NCBI RefSeq assembly: GCF_000374445.1 | Contig: NZ_KB894434.1 | Span: 26,101-90,100, forward strand | Direction: 5' to 3' | Length of the DNA stretch: 64,000 nt | DNA from: Actinokineospora enzanensis DSM 44649 | GTDB lineage: Bacteria > Actinomycetota > Actinomycetes > Mycobacteriales > Pseudonocardiaceae | Part shown: positions 30,607 through 41,076 of the stretch, in pieces | How positions within the stretch are numbered: the first letter of the stretch is position 1 | How the letters are laid out: each line of letters opens with the position of its first letter | Notes under the pieces: generated by a model | What the model was told of the DNA's origin: nothing | Seen by the model: the letters and a program-made list of their open reading frames with translations, nothing else | The model's database searches: none | Translations under genes and position numbers: made by a program

Positions 30607-30638
30607 GGACCGCGGCGGGGGAGTGCCCGCCGCGGTCC
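30607..30638. terminator. Hairpin after lsr2
   Basis: A 13-bp perfect stem (30607-30619 with 30626-30638) and a 6-nt loop, 14 nt past the lsr2 stop and before a convergent gene. It is a probable bidirectional terminator. Confidence 0.75.
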
Positions 30639-30680
30639 CGTGGTGCCTGCGGTCCGGGGTGGACGGCGACCCCGGGCCGG

Positions 30681-31028
30681 TCAGAAGCTGACGCCGCCCT
30701 CGATGTCGCGCGCCTGCAGCACCTTGCCGCTGACATTCCCGGTGATCTGGTTCACCACACCGCCGTGGTCGGCGACCTGGCGCGAGGATTCCACCGACCA
30801 CCGCGACCGCAGTTCCTCGGCGAAGCGCGGGTCCTCCCGTTCGGTGCGCTCCAGTTCCCCGGCCAGCGCCGCCACCTGCGGCGAGTCCTCGGCCGCCCCC
30901 TCCGCCGCGGCCAGCGCGGCCGCCGCGTCCGGGCTGTCGGCGAACCGCTTCTTCACCAGGTCGTAGAGCGAGGTGACGGTTTTCGCGGCGAGGGCCGCGG
31001 CGATCGACACCAGTACTGGCTCCGGCAT
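30681..31028 (-). CDS. Small Bell-like effector with C-terminal RHIM-like amyloid motif
   Basis: 115 residues from ATG 31028, with AGGAAAGGGG upstream. The helical N-terminal part (EPVLVSIAAALAAKTVTSLYDLVKK, then DSPQVAALAGELERTEREDPRFAEEL) resembles the Bell domains described in bacterial amyloid-signalling proteins. The last 23 residues (NQITGNVSGKVLQARDIEGG onwards) match the RHIM-related bacterial amyloid motif class, with the core V-L-Q-A and repeated Gly. In such systems the motif lets an NLR-type receptor template the effector, which then attacks the membrane. No receptor with the same motif is in this window. The family assignment is from memory of the pattern. Confidence 0.65.
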   Translation of the reverse strand: MPEPVLVSIAAALAAKTVTSLYDLVKKRFADSPDAAAALAAAEGAAEDSPQVAALAGELERTEREDPRFAEELRSRWSVESSRQVADHGGVVNQITGNVSGKVLQARDIEGGVSF

Positions 31029-31196
31029 GGACGTGGCCCCTTTCCTAGGCTCTCCCGACCACGGTACGGGGTACCCCGTACCCGTCGCACCGCAATCCGG
31101 GTTCGCCCGTTGCGGAGGGTTCACCCGATCGCCGGTGTATCTCCACCCGTAGGCCCTCGCCGCGTTCCGCGCCGGTCCCGTTGCCCGTCGCGGTCA

Positions 31197-33716
31197 TTAG
31201 AAGTACGGGCCCCAACTGTCGGCTCCGTTCGGGGGAATCGATCGGACGAGCCCGGCGTAACGGGCCCGATGCCGCGCGGGTACCGATTCCGGTGCCGCGG
31301 CCGGGATCGCCGGTGCCACCGCCGGATCGGCGGCCGCCTCGGCCAACAGGTCCCATACCACCGGCGTGTCCAACAGGGTGACCGCCGCGGTGACCACCGC
31401 GCGTCGCACGGCCGCGTCCTGGCCGGGCAGCCGAGAGCATTCCGCCAACCGGTCGGGGAGAGCCGGGATCCGGTGCGCGGCCGCGAGCGCCACCACGCGC
31501 ACGACGACCGACGCGTCGGTGCTTGTCCAGAGCGGGCCGAGCGCCGCGCCCAATTCGTCCGGCGGTAGATGCGGCGCGCAGCGGATGAGGGCGCGGATCG
31601 CGACCTGCCCCGGCGCGGGCCGGGTCGACGGGTTGATCCACACCTGGGACTGTCCGGTATCCGCGAGACCGGGCAGGGGTACGAGTTCCCGTAGCACCGG
31701 GACGCTGCGCAACGCGCGCGCCGCGTCCAGCCGGACATCGACCGGGACCGAGTGGTCGCCCGCCACGGCGGCCAGTGACCGGGCGTAGCGTTCGCGCTGG
31801 CGGGGCAGCCAGCGGTGGAACCAGCGGTCCGGGTAGCGCGGCGGGCGGGGTTCGCCGCCGAACACGAACCGGCCCGATACCTGGCTGTGCGGGAGCTTGT
31901 CGAGCAGGTCGGTGCGCAACGCGGCGACCGCGGCGGCGACGCTGGGCACCAGGATCGTGGAGACGTCCTCGGTCAGCGCCCGCGCCACCCGCTGTCCGCG
32001 CGTGGCGGGATCCGCCAGCCACAGGCCGAGCGCGCGCAGCGCGATGCCGTCGACCGGGCTGCGCCTGCCACTGTCCACAGCGTCCTGGAGTTCGGGGAGC
32101 GACCACGCACGTTCGCCCAGGAGGTCGGCGAGGAACAGCGCGGTGTCGTACCGGCCCTGCTTAACCTCCGCGTTCGCCCGCGGCAGCAACGCCGTTTCCG
32201 CGCCCGGCGGCAGGTCCGACGTCAGCACGCTCCACGGCATCGGCAGCGGCGCCGTGGTGGCCGCGCGCAGGATCGACCGCCCGCAGTCGGCCAGCCGTTC
32301 CCGTCCCTCGTGGACACCCGCGTCGATCAGCCGCAGCGCCAGGCGGCACAGTTCGGCGACGGCGGTGGGCGCGGGCCGGTCGACACCGAGGACATTTGTC
32401 GCGAAATCGCGCAACAGCTCGGTGTCCTCGTCGCGAAACAACGCGGCGGGCACGGTCAGCAGACCCACCAACACCGTCAAATGCACCTCGGGGTCGATCG
32501 GGACCCGGGGCAGCACGGTCAACACCGTCCCGAGGATCTCCGCCTTCCCGGTCGCCGCCGCGGCCGCGATCGTCAGCCGGTAGGCCTGCGCGCGCTCGGC
32601 CACCGACCGCGCCTCCGCCGCCGCGGCGAGCGCGGGCGCTGCCTCGGTCCAGTCGGTGCGGGCGGTGACGGCCAGCCGCAGCGCGGGATCGTCCCGGACC
32701 ACCGGGCTCAGCAGCAGCTTCCGTGCCTCGGCGATGCGGTGCGCGCGCGGCAGCAGGTCGAGACCGGCCAGCGTGCTGGGCCAGTGCCGGTGGTGGTCGT
32801 CCACGCCATGCACGCCCGCCTGGAAGACCGCGTGCCTGCGGGCGGGAGCCAGCGCGTGCAGCAGCACCGGCAGCTTGCGCAGCGAGATCACCCGCACCAG
32901 CGAGCCGAGGTCCGTGGCGCCGCGCAGCGCCCGGCAGGTGGAGGGGTCGACGGAGACCCGGCCGTGCCGCGGGTCCAAGAGCAGGCGCAGTAGCCGGTCG
33001 GGGTCGTGCGCGCCCAGCACGCCATGGTGTTCGCGCAGGTGACCCAGCACGTCGACGCGGCCCAGCGTGCGCTCGGCCAGGTCCAGCACCCGTTTCGGGG
33101 CGACCGGTGCCGCGACCGCAGGCCCGGTGCGCAGACCGGGCAGGCCGCCCCAGTTCGACTTCGGGGTCTGCTCCAGCGCGCGGTCGAGGTGGTCAAGCAC
33201 CAGGTGCGGGTGGGCGGCGGCCAGCGCGGACCAGTTCGGCACGGCGTGCGCGAGATCGGGCAGCAGCTCCGCGACCAGCTCCGGCGAGCACGACGGCAGC
33301 AGCCGCCCGGCTTCCGCGTCGCCGAACCGCGCGCGGACGGGGGCGATCAGCGCGTCCGCGGTCGCGGCGTCGCGGTAGCGGCGGACCGCGAGGTACACCT
33401 TGCGGCGAATCGCGCTGGGCAGGTGCTCGATCCCCACGTCGGCCAGGTCGGCGCCGTGCCGTACCAGCGCGATGGCCGCGCTGCACCGCAGCACCGGGTC
33501 GGCCAGGCAGGCCCGCAGGTGGTCGAGATCACCACCGACGACAGCCAGCCGCAGCCCGAGCTCCCGGCCGAACGCGCTCCCGGCGTGCAGGTCGGCCAGC
33601 AGGGTGCGGCGCGCGGGCGGGGCGGTCTCGTGGGCGAGCGCGACCAGGCGGGTCACCCGGTCCGGGTGCGGCAGCGGGTCCAGCTCGCGGGTGAGCTCGG
33701 CGGCCGACGGCGTCAT
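31197..33716 (-). CDS. Large alpha-helical repeat protein of unknown function
   Basis: 839 residues, almost wholly short amphipathic helices rich in Ala, Leu, Arg and Val, in HEAT/solenoid style (e.g. DLDHLRACLADPVLRCSAAI and VVVRVVALAAAHRIPALPDR). There is no signal peptide, membrane helix or catalytic motif. Similar giant solenoid proteins are common in streptomycete-like genomes and uncharacterised. It lies 168 nt upstream of the Bell-like gene on the same strand, so they might be cotranscribed, but the gap is large. Confidence 0.7.
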   Translation of the reverse strand: MTPSAAELTRELDPLPHPDRVTRLVALAHETAPPARRTLLADLHAGSAFGRELGLRLAVVGGDLDHLRACLADPVLRCSAAIALVRHGADLADVGIEHLPSAIRRKVYLAVRRYRDAATADALIAPVRARFGDAEAGRLLPSCSPELVAELLPDLAHAVPNWSALAAAHPHLVLDHLDRALEQTPKSNWGGLPGLRTGPAVAAPVAPKRVLDLAERTLGRVDVLGHLREHHGVLGAHDPDRLLRLLLDPRHGRVSVDPSTCRALRGATDLGSLVRVISLRKLPVLLHALAPARRHAVFQAGVHGVDDHHRHWPSTLAGLDLLPRAHRIAEARKLLLSPVVRDDPALRLAVTARTDWTEAAPALAAAAEARSVAERAQAYRLTIAAAAATGKAEILGTVLTVLPRVPIDPEVHLTVLVGLLTVPAALFRDEDTELLRDFATNVLGVDRPAPTAVAELCRLALRLIDAGVHEGRERLADCGRSILRAATTAPLPMPWSVLTSDLPPGAETALLPRANAEVKQGRYDTALFLADLLGERAWSLPELQDAVDSGRRSPVDGIALRALGLWLADPATRGQRVARALTEDVSTILVPSVAAAVAALRTDLLDKLPHSQVSGRFVFGGEPRPPRYPDRWFHRWLPRQRERYARSLAAVAGDHSVPVDVRLDAARALRSVPVLRELVPLPGLADTGQSQVWINPSTRPAPGQVAIRALIRCAPHLPPDELGAALGPLWTSTDASVVVRVVALAAAHRIPALPDRLAECSRLPGQDAAVRRAVVTAAVTLLDTPVVWDLLAEAAADPAVAPAIPAAAPESVPARHRARYAGLVRSIPPNGADSWGPYF

Positions 33717-33820
33717 GTCCCGGATTCTGGCCGGGGCGGGCCGGACGCGCTCGGGTGCAACCGCCCGGACCTGGGCGGTGTTCCCTCGGAAGCCCAGCGA
33801 TTCCCCTGATGGAGTGACCC

Positions 33821-34528
33821 GTGCCGAACAACGCCACCGCCCTGCCGGACCCGGATTGGTCGGCCATCACCGACCGAGTGGACACCGCCGGGTTCGCGCT
33901 CACCCCGCCGCTGCTCACCCCGGCCCAGTGCGCCGAGGTGATCGGCATGTTCGAGCGCGACGAGGTGTTCCGCTCCACCGTCGTGATGGCCCGGCACGCC
34001 TACGGCGAGGGCGTCTACCGCTACTTCGCCGACCCGCTCGTGCCGATCGTCGCCGACCTGCGCGCCACCCTCTACCCACCGCTCGCCGAACTGGCCAACG
34101 ACTGGGCCCGCAAGCTCGGCGACCCCACCTACCCCACTTCACTGCCGGAACTCGTCGCGGCCTGCGCGGCGCAGGGGCAACACCGCCCGACACCGCTGCT
34201 GCTGCGCTACGGCCCCGGCGGCTACAACTGCCTGCACCAGGACATCTACGGCGACCTGACATTCCCGTTGCAGGTCGCGATCATGCTCAGCACCCCGGAC
34301 GAGGATTTCACCGGCGGCGAGAGCGTGTTCGTGGAGAACCGGCCGCGGCAGCAGTCCCGCGCCATGGTCGCGCGTCCCGGGCTGGGGCAGGGGCTGGTGT
34401 TCCCGGTCCGCGACCGGCCGGTGGTCGGCGCCCGCGGCCATCGCCGGGTGGCCATGCGGCACGGGGTCAGCGCGGTCCATTCCGGACGAAGGCACGTGCT
34501 CGGCATCATCTTCCACAACGCCCGATAA
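33821..34528 (+). CDS. 2-oxoglutarate/Fe(II)-dependent oxygenase, prolyl-hydroxylase-like
   Basis: 235 residues, GTG start. The iron-binding HxD is in NCLHQDIYGDL and the distal His in VHSGRRHVLGIIFH, whose Arg can hold 2-oxoglutarate. GGESVFVENRP matches the turn seen in the P4Hc family. The enzyme would hydroxylate a protein or small-molecule substrate with O2 and 2-oxoglutarate. It is divergent from the solenoid protein, with a 104-nt gap. The substrate is unknown. Confidence 0.85.
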   Translation: MPNNATALPDPDWSAITDRVDTAGFALTPPLLTPAQCAEVIGMFERDEVFRSTVVMARHAYGEGVYRYFADPLVPIVADLRATLYPPLAELANDWARKLGDPTYPTSLPELVAACAAQGQHRPTPLLLRYGPGGYNCLHQDIYGDLTFPLQVAIMLSTPDEDFTGGESVFVENRPRQQSRAMVARPGLGQGLVFPVRDRPVVGARGHRRVAMRHGVSAVHSGRRHVLGIIFHNAR

Positions 34529-34740
34529 GGCGTTTCGGCCGGTCAGCCGGTCAACAGCCGCTCTCGCCCGATTGCGTTTTTCGATCGTCACGGCGTTACG
34601 CGCACCTATCGCCGCTGGTCAGCGCGGGTGCGGCGGGGACGTGCAGACCTTTCGGGGTTTGCGGTTCATCATCCGTACACGGATGCCTGCTGCACTTCCG
34701 TTCGTCCACGAGCCGATCGTCCGCCGAGGAGTGCGCACCC

Positions 34741-35868
<1,128 letters not shown>

Positions 35869-35891
35869 GCAACCGAACCACCAGACACCCG

Positions 35892-35938
35892 TCTTCCTCC
35901 CCCTCTCCCACCCCTTCCCCTCTCCCCCTTCCCCCCTT
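35892..35938. other. 47-nt pyrimidine tract, possible G-quadruplex on the minus strand
   Basis: All bases but one (A at 35910) are C or T. The complement holds six runs of three to six G separated by 1-3 nt, a strong G-quadruplex pattern on the template strand, inside the gap between the ATPase and binding-protein genes. Confidence 0.6.
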
Positions 35939-35989
35939 GACCCCCCGCGAGATCGCGGCGGGAAGAGACCGGCTGAGAGCGATCGAGCC

Positions 35990-36008
35990 GCCTCGGCGGA
36001 GCCGAGGC
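35990..36008 (+). promoter_or_regulatory. Hairpin directly before the binding-protein ribosome binding site
   Basis: An 8-bp stem (35990-35997 with 36001-36008) and a GGA loop end 5 nt before AAGGAG (36014-36019) of the gene at 36026. It may shield the 5' end of a processed mRNA and so allow higher expression of the binding protein. Confidence 0.45.
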
Positions 36009-36025
36009 CAACAAAGGAGTTCCCG

Positions 36026-37405
36026 GTGAGAAGAAAGTTGTTGGCGGCTGTCGGTGCGGCGCTCGCGCTGACCACCGCGCTGGCAGGCTGCGGCCTGGGC
36101 GGCGAGACCCCGGCCGCAGGCTCGAACACCACGACCAGCCGCATCCCCGAGCTCAAGGCCGACCAGCAGGTCTCGATCGTCTTCGAGAGCTACAACTTCG
36201 GCCAGGCGGGTGCTTGGACCGACACCTTCAACGAGCTGATCGGCAAGTTCACCGCCGCGCACCCGAACATCAAGGTGACGCCGCAGAAGCCGCAGGGCAA
36301 CAGCGCCAACCCGGCCACCGACACGATTCCCAGCATCCAGGCGCAGATGGCCGCCGGGAACCCGCCGGACGTGGCCCAGCTCGGCTTCAGCGACCTCGAC
36401 TTCACCATCAACGAGCTGAAGGCCGCCCCGCTGGACGACCTGGTCGGCAAGGACGAGGTGCAGAAGAACTTCGACGGCGCCAAGTACCCGTTCGCCAAGA
36501 CCGCGCGCACCCTGGGCGACTGGGGCGGCAAGACCTACGGCGTGCCGTTCGTGTTCTCCACCCCGGTGCTCTACTACAACGCCGACCTGTTCACCAAGGC
36601 CGGTCTCGACCCGGCCAAGCCGCCGAAGACCTGGTCCGAGGTCGAGCAGGCCGCGCTCGCCATCAAGGGCAAGACCGGCAAGGAAGGCGTCTACGTCGAC
36701 TGCCTGACCAAGGGCTCCAAGGACTGGTGCTTCCAGTCGATCGCGCGTTCCAACGGCGGCCGGGTGATCTCCGAGGACCGCAAGGCACTGTCCTTCGCGG
36801 ACGGTCCGACCGTCGAGGCCGTGACCGCCATGCAGAAGATGGTGAAGTCCGGCGCCATGCCCAACCGCAACCAGCAGCAGGGCACCGAGGGCTTCGCCCG
36901 CGGCGACTTCGGCATGATCGTGGAGTCCAGCGCGTTGCAGGGCACCTTCGGCAAGGGCCTCAAGGAGAACCTGAAGTCCGCCGCCATGCCCGCCTTCGAC
37001 GGCAAGCCGGTGGTGCCGACCAACTCCGGCGCGTCGCTGTTCGTGTTCGCCAAGGACCCGGCCAAGCAGCGCGCGGCCTGGGAGCTGATCAAGTTCCTGA
37101 CCAGTGAAGAGGCCTACACCACCATCGCCACCAAGATCGGTTACCTGCCGCTGCGCACCAAGCTGGTCGAGGACCCGGCCGGGCTCAAGCCGTGGGCCGA
37201 CAAGAACCCGCTGATCAAGCCGAACCTGGAACAGCTGGACCGGATGGAGCCCTGGGTGTCCTTCCCCGGCCCGAGCTACCTGCAGATCCGCGACGGCATG
37301 ATGTCCGCGGTGGAGAACTCGGTGTTCCAGGGCGCCGACCCGCAGAGCACGCTGAAGACCGCCCAGGACGCGGCCGCCAAGCTGGTGCCGGAGGGCGGCC
37401 GATGA
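36026..37405 (+). CDS. ABC importer solute-binding lipoprotein
   Basis: 459 residues, GTG start with a strong AAAGGAG. The signal peptide ends in a lipobox (TTALAGC), so Cys is lipidated and the protein is tethered outside. The mature part is a family 1 extracellular binding protein (VSIVFESYNFGQAG, MAAGNPPDVAQL, YGVPFVFSTPVLYYNADLF, WELIKFLTSEEAY). This class binds sugars or glycerol phosphates. Its stop overlaps the phosphodiesterase start by 4 nt (ATGA). Confidence 0.93.
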   Translation: MRRKLLAAVGAALALTTALAGCGLGGETPAAGSNTTTSRIPELKADQQVSIVFESYNFGQAGAWTDTFNELIGKFTAAHPNIKVTPQKPQGNSANPATDTIPSIQAQMAAGNPPDVAQLGFSDLDFTINELKAAPLDDLVGKDEVQKNFDGAKYPFAKTARTLGDWGGKTYGVPFVFSTPVLYYNADLFTKAGLDPAKPPKTWSEVEQAALAIKGKTGKEGVYVDCLTKGSKDWCFQSIARSNGGRVISEDRKALSFADGPTVEAVTAMQKMVKSGAMPNRNQQQGTEGFARGDFGMIVESSALQGTFGKGLKENLKSAAMPAFDGKPVVPTNSGASLFVFAKDPAKQRAAWELIKFLTSEEAYTTIATKIGYLPLRTKLVEDPAGLKPWADKNPLIKPNLEQLDRMEPWVSFPGPSYLQIRDGMMSAVENSVFQGADPQSTLKTAQDAAAKLVPEGGR

Positions 37406-38268
37406 CCGACCCAGCGCACGGGATCCGACCCGACCTCACCCTGGTCCAGCTCACCGACACGCACATCATGCCCGCGGGCAAGCTGATGCACGACACCGTG
37501 GACACCTCGGCCAACCTGGCCGCTGCCCTGGACATGGTGCTCGCCTCGGCGGCCAAAGTGGACGCTTTCCTGCTCAGCGGGGACCTGACCGACAACGGCT
37601 CGCCGGAGTCCTACCGGCGGCTCGCGGCGGCGGTCCGACCGGTCGCCGAACGGCTTGGCGCGCAGGTGATCCCGGCCGTGGGCAACCACGACGAGCGTTC
37701 CGCGTTCCGCGCGGAGCTGCTCGGCACCGAACCGTCCACCGAGGACTACAACGCGGTGTTCGATGTGTCCGGTCTGCGTGTGGTGGTGCTGGACAGCAGC
37801 GAGCCCGGCAAGCACGACGGGCACCTGGGGCAGGCACAGCTGGAGTGGCTGGGCAAGGTGCTGACCGAGCCCGCCCCGCGCGGCACGGTCCTCGTCGCCC
37901 ACCACCCGCCGCTGCCCTCGCCGGTGCCCACCGTGCACCTGCTGCGGCTGCGTGACGCCGAGCGGCTCGGCGAGGTGATCGAGGGCACGGACACCCGGCT
38001 GGTGATCACCGGGCACGCGCACCACGCGGGCGCGGGCGCGATCGGCGGGGTGCCGGTGTGGATCGGCCCGGCGCTGGCGTACGGCGTGGTGCCGGTGCCG
38101 CCCGCGGGACGGCTGCGCGGCAACGCGCACGCGGCGTTCAGCCGGATCGACGTGTTCGGCGACCAGGTCGTGGCGACGGCGGTGCCGGTGACCCCGGCGG
38201 CGTCGGTGTATGACGTGGACGAGGCGGAGCGGCTGACGATGTTCCGAGAGGTTGTCGGACTGTGGTAG
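37402..38268 (+). CDS. Calcineurin-type metallophosphodiesterase (CpdA/GpdQ-like)
   Basis: 288 residues. Metal-site motifs are in order: QLTDTHIM (DxH), LLSGDLTDNG (GDxxD), AVGNHDER (GNHD), VAHHPPLP and ITGHAHHAG (GHxH). These form the two-metal site of class III phosphodiesterases that cleave cAMP or glycerophosphodiesters. It is embedded between the binding protein and permease genes, overlapping both, so it very likely acts on the imported compound or a signal linked to uptake. There is no signal peptide, so it is cytoplasmic. Confidence 0.9.
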   Translation: MTDPAHGIRPDLTLVQLTDTHIMPAGKLMHDTVDTSANLAAALDMVLASAAKVDAFLLSGDLTDNGSPESYRRLAAAVRPVAERLGAQVIPAVGNHDERSAFRAELLGTEPSTEDYNAVFDVSGLRVVVLDSSEPGKHDGHLGQAQLEWLGKVLTEPAPRGTVLVAHHPPLPSPVPTVHLLRLRDAERLGEVIEGTDTRLVITGHAHHAGAGAIGGVPVWIGPALAYGVVPVPPAGRLRGNAHAAFSRIDVFGDQVVATAVPVTPAASVYDVDEAERLTMFREVVGLW

Positions 38269-39230
38269 CGGGACTCCTGGTCGAGTCACCGGCTGGGGAA
38301 GGGGTGGCACGGCCGCGTTCCGCGGCGGCCGTGCCACCCGCCCGCGCGGTCTGGTGGCGGCGCGCCCTGCGGGCCGCGCCGCCGTACCTGTACCTGACGC
38401 CCGCGGTGATCCTGCTGGTGGTGTGGACCTACCGGCCGTTGGCACAGACCGTGCAGCTGTCGTTCCACTCGTGGAACCTGCTGCCGACCTCGCCCATCCG
38501 GGAGGTCGGCTTCGCCAACTACGAGCGGCTGCTGGACGCGCCCGACCTGGGCGCGTCACTGTGGCAGACGCTGGTGGTGATCCTGGGCATGCTGCCGTTC
38601 ACCCTGGTCATCCCGGTGCTGGTCGGCCTGCTGTCCCGACGCGTCCGGGGGCGCGCCGGGGCGGTGTACCGGGCACTGGTGTTCGCGCCGATGCTGGTCG
38701 CGCCGGTGGCCGGGGCGGCGGTGTGGCAGTGGCTGCTCGACCCGTCGGCGGGCATCGTGGACAAGGTGATCGGCTCGCCGGTCAACTGGCTGCACGAGGC
38801 GGGCACGGCGCAGATCGCCATCATCGTGATCACCGGCTGGCACATCGTCGGCTTCGCGGTGCTGGTCGTGTCGGCGGGGTTGACCGGCATCAACCCGGAC
38901 TACGTCGCGGCGGCCGGGGTCGACGGCGCCTCGCGCGCACAGGCGACGCGGTGGATCACGTTGCCGTTGTTGTCGCCGACGATGGCGTTCCTGGTGCTGA
39001 TGACGGTGCTGCTGTCGGCACAGTGGACATTCCCACTGATCGACACGCTCACGCAGGGTGGTCCGGCCGGGGCCACGACGAACATCTACTACCTGTTGTG
39101 GGACTACGGATTCCACAGCTACGACGCCGGACTCGGGGCGGCGGCGGGTGTCCTGTTCTTCGTCGGATTCGTGGTGCTGGCCTCCGGGCTGGTGCTGCTG
39201 TCGGATCGGTTGAGCCATCATGACGACTGA
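38262..39230 (+). CDS. ABC importer permease, MalF/UgpA type
   Basis: 322 residues, GTG start overlapping the phosphodiesterase by 7 nt. Six transmembrane segments and the permease EAA-like loop DYVAAAGVDGASRAQATRWITLP. The N-terminal 30 residues are a cytoplasmic Ala/Arg-rich leader. It pairs with the next gene to form the membrane channel. Confidence 0.92.
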   Translation: MVAGLLVESPAGEGVARPRSAAAVPPARAVWWRRALRAAPPYLYLTPAVILLVVWTYRPLAQTVQLSFHSWNLLPTSPIREVGFANYERLLDAPDLGASLWQTLVVILGMLPFTLVIPVLVGLLSRRVRGRAGAVYRALVFAPMLVAPVAGAAVWQWLLDPSAGIVDKVIGSPVNWLHEAGTAQIAIIVITGWHIVGFAVLVVSAGLTGINPDYVAAAGVDGASRAQATRWITLPLLSPTMAFLVLMTVLLSAQWTFPLIDTLTQGGPAGATTNIYYLLWDYGFHSYDAGLGAAAGVLFFVGFVVLASGLVLLSDRLSHHDD

Positions 39231-40071
39231 GGGCGCGGTGGACGTGGAACAGTCGGTCGGCGAGGGCAGCCGACTCCGCACTGTCGGTGGGCACGCGGTT
39301 CTGATCGTGCTCAGTGTCGTGTGTGTATTCCCGATCTACTGGCTTTACGCGACTTCGTTGCGGGCGCCGGGAGACGTGTACTCGCTGTCGGTGCTGCCGT
39401 GGCCGTTGTCGCTGGAGCACTACGCGGACGCGTTCGCCAAGGCGGACATCCTGCGAATGCTGATCAACACGACGATCGTGGCCGTGCTGACGGCGTTGGG
39501 GCAGTTACTGGTGGGGCTGCTCGCGGCGTACGCGTTCGCGGGGTGGAAGTTCCGGTTCCAGAAGCTGCTGTACCTGATGTTCGTGGGTACGTGGCTGGTG
39601 CCGTTCCAGGTCACCATGATGCCGAACTATGTGCTGCTGTCGCGGCTGGACCTGCTCAACACCCTGGCGGGCGTGATCGTCCCGACGCTGTGCTCGGCGT
39701 TGGGGGTCTTGATGCTGCGCCAGCACCTGTTGGGATTCCCCAAGGAGCTGCTGGAGGCCGCGCGGATGGATGGGCGGTCGTCGTGGGGGATTCTGTGGAC
39801 GGTTGTCGTGCCGACCCTGCGCCCGGTGCTGGCGGCGTTGGGAATCCTGCTGGCGATCACGGCGTGGAACGAGTACTTCTGGCCTGCGTTGGTGTTGCAG
39901 CGCAGCAATGACGTGGTGCAGCTCGGCCTGCGGAGTTTCATGGGGACGGAGGGCAACGACTGGGGCCCGCTGATGGCGACCGCCGGGTTGACGTGCCTGC
40001 CGGTGTTCCTGCTGTACATGGTTCTCCAGCGGCACATCGTCAACGCGTTCGTGCGGTCCGGCCTGAAGTGA
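39220..40071 (+). CDS. ABC importer permease, MalG/UgpE type
   Basis: 283 residues, ATG start overlapping the previous gene by 11 nt. Six transmembrane segments and the EAA loop ELLEAARMDGRSSWGILWTVVVP. It completes the importer. Its stop lies 2 nt from the end of the convergent LysR gene. Confidence 0.92.
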   Translation: MTTEGAVDVEQSVGEGSRLRTVGGHAVLIVLSVVCVFPIYWLYATSLRAPGDVYSLSVLPWPLSLEHYADAFAKADILRMLINTTIVAVLTALGQLLVGLLAAYAFAGWKFRFQKLLYLMFVGTWLVPFQVTMMPNYVLLSRLDLLNTLAGVIVPTLCSALGVLMLRQHLLGFPKELLEAARMDGRSSWGILWTVVVPTLRPVLAALGILLAITAWNEYFWPALVLQRSNDVVQLGLRSFMGTEGNDWGPLMATAGLTCLPVFLLYMVLQRHIVNAFVRSGLK

Positions 40072-40073
40072 CG

Positions 40074-40958
40074 TCACTCGGGCGGCGGAAGACAATCGAC
40101 GAACGCGGCCACCAGCGGCGCGTGGTCATTCGCCGCCCACACGGCGTAGAGATCGAGGGTGGGCACCGGGTCGTAGAGTTTCACGATCACGGTCTGTCCG
40201 GCGGTCCCGGAGTGCATCCCACGCGCGGCAGATGCGAACCCGACCACCGGCTTGATCGACGCGAGGATTCCCGTCGCCCCGGGATCGTCCACTTCCTCGG
40301 CGACGGTCAACCGGATCCCACTGCGCTCCGCCGCCGAGAAGATGGCGTCATACATCGCCGCCGACTGCGACCGGTCGAACAGGATGCAGGACTCGTTCGC
40401 CAGTTCCCCGAACGGCACCTTGTCCCGACCCGCCCACCGGTGCCGAACACCCACCACGGCGACCAGCGGCACCCGTAACAAATGCCGGTGCCGCAGCCGC
40501 GCCGATGTCGGCTTCCCGTAGACCATGGCGACGTCGATCCGCCCCTCGTCGAGCGCGGCAAGCTGCGGGCCAGTCCGCATCTCCTGCATGTCCACGTCGA
40601 TCAACGGGTATTTCACGGCCAACGCGGCCAACGTCACCGGCAGGATCCGCTGCCCAGCCGGAAAGTTGTACCCCACCCGAATCGTCCCGGCCCGCCCAGC
40701 CGCTGCCGCCCGCGCGGCCTGCGCCGCCTTGTCGACCCGCGCGACGACATCCCGGGCCAACTCCCGAAACGCCTCCCCGGCAGGCGTCAACCGCACCTCG
40801 TGCGAGTTCCGACTCACCAGCTCGACCCCGACGGACCGCTCCAACCGCTGCAGATGCTGACTGAGCGACGGCTGCGCCAGATGCAACCGCGCCGCCGCCC
40901 GCCCGAAGTGCAACTCCTCGGCAATGGCGAGGAACGAGACCAGATGCCGCAACTCCAT
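40074..40958 (-). CDS. LysR family transcriptional regulator
   Basis: 294 residues from ATG 40958, preceded by GGGAGG. The winged helix-turn-helix is at 1-60 (MELRHLVSFLAIAEELHFGRAA, LHLAQPSLSQHLQRLE), followed by a LysR substrate-binding domain with SCILFDRSQSAAMYDAI. The same unusual segment occurs in the two LysR proteins at 53662 and 54601. The gene is convergent with the importer operon and could regulate it or a divergent gene. Confidence 0.93.
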   Translation of the reverse strand: MELRHLVSFLAIAEELHFGRAAARLHLAQPSLSQHLQRLERSVGVELVSRNSHEVRLTPAGEAFRELARDVVARVDKAAQAARAAAAGRAGTIRVGYNFPAGQRILPVTLAALAVKYPLIDVDMQEMRTGPQLAALDEGRIDVAMVYGKPTSARLRHRHLLRVPLVAVVGVRHRWAGRDKVPFGELANESCILFDRSQSAAMYDAIFSAAERSGIRLTVAEEVDDPGATGILASIKPVVGFASAARGMHSGTAGQTVIVKLYDPVPTLDLYAVWAANDHAPLVAAFVDCLPPPE

Positions 40959-41076
40959 ACCCCGACCTCCCACTACCCGGGGCCAGGCTAACCCCGACCA
41001 GGTAGCACCCGGTGAACACCCGGCATCCACTCCCGGTCGCCGAGCTGACCCGCGAACGTTGCGGTTTGGACGGACG

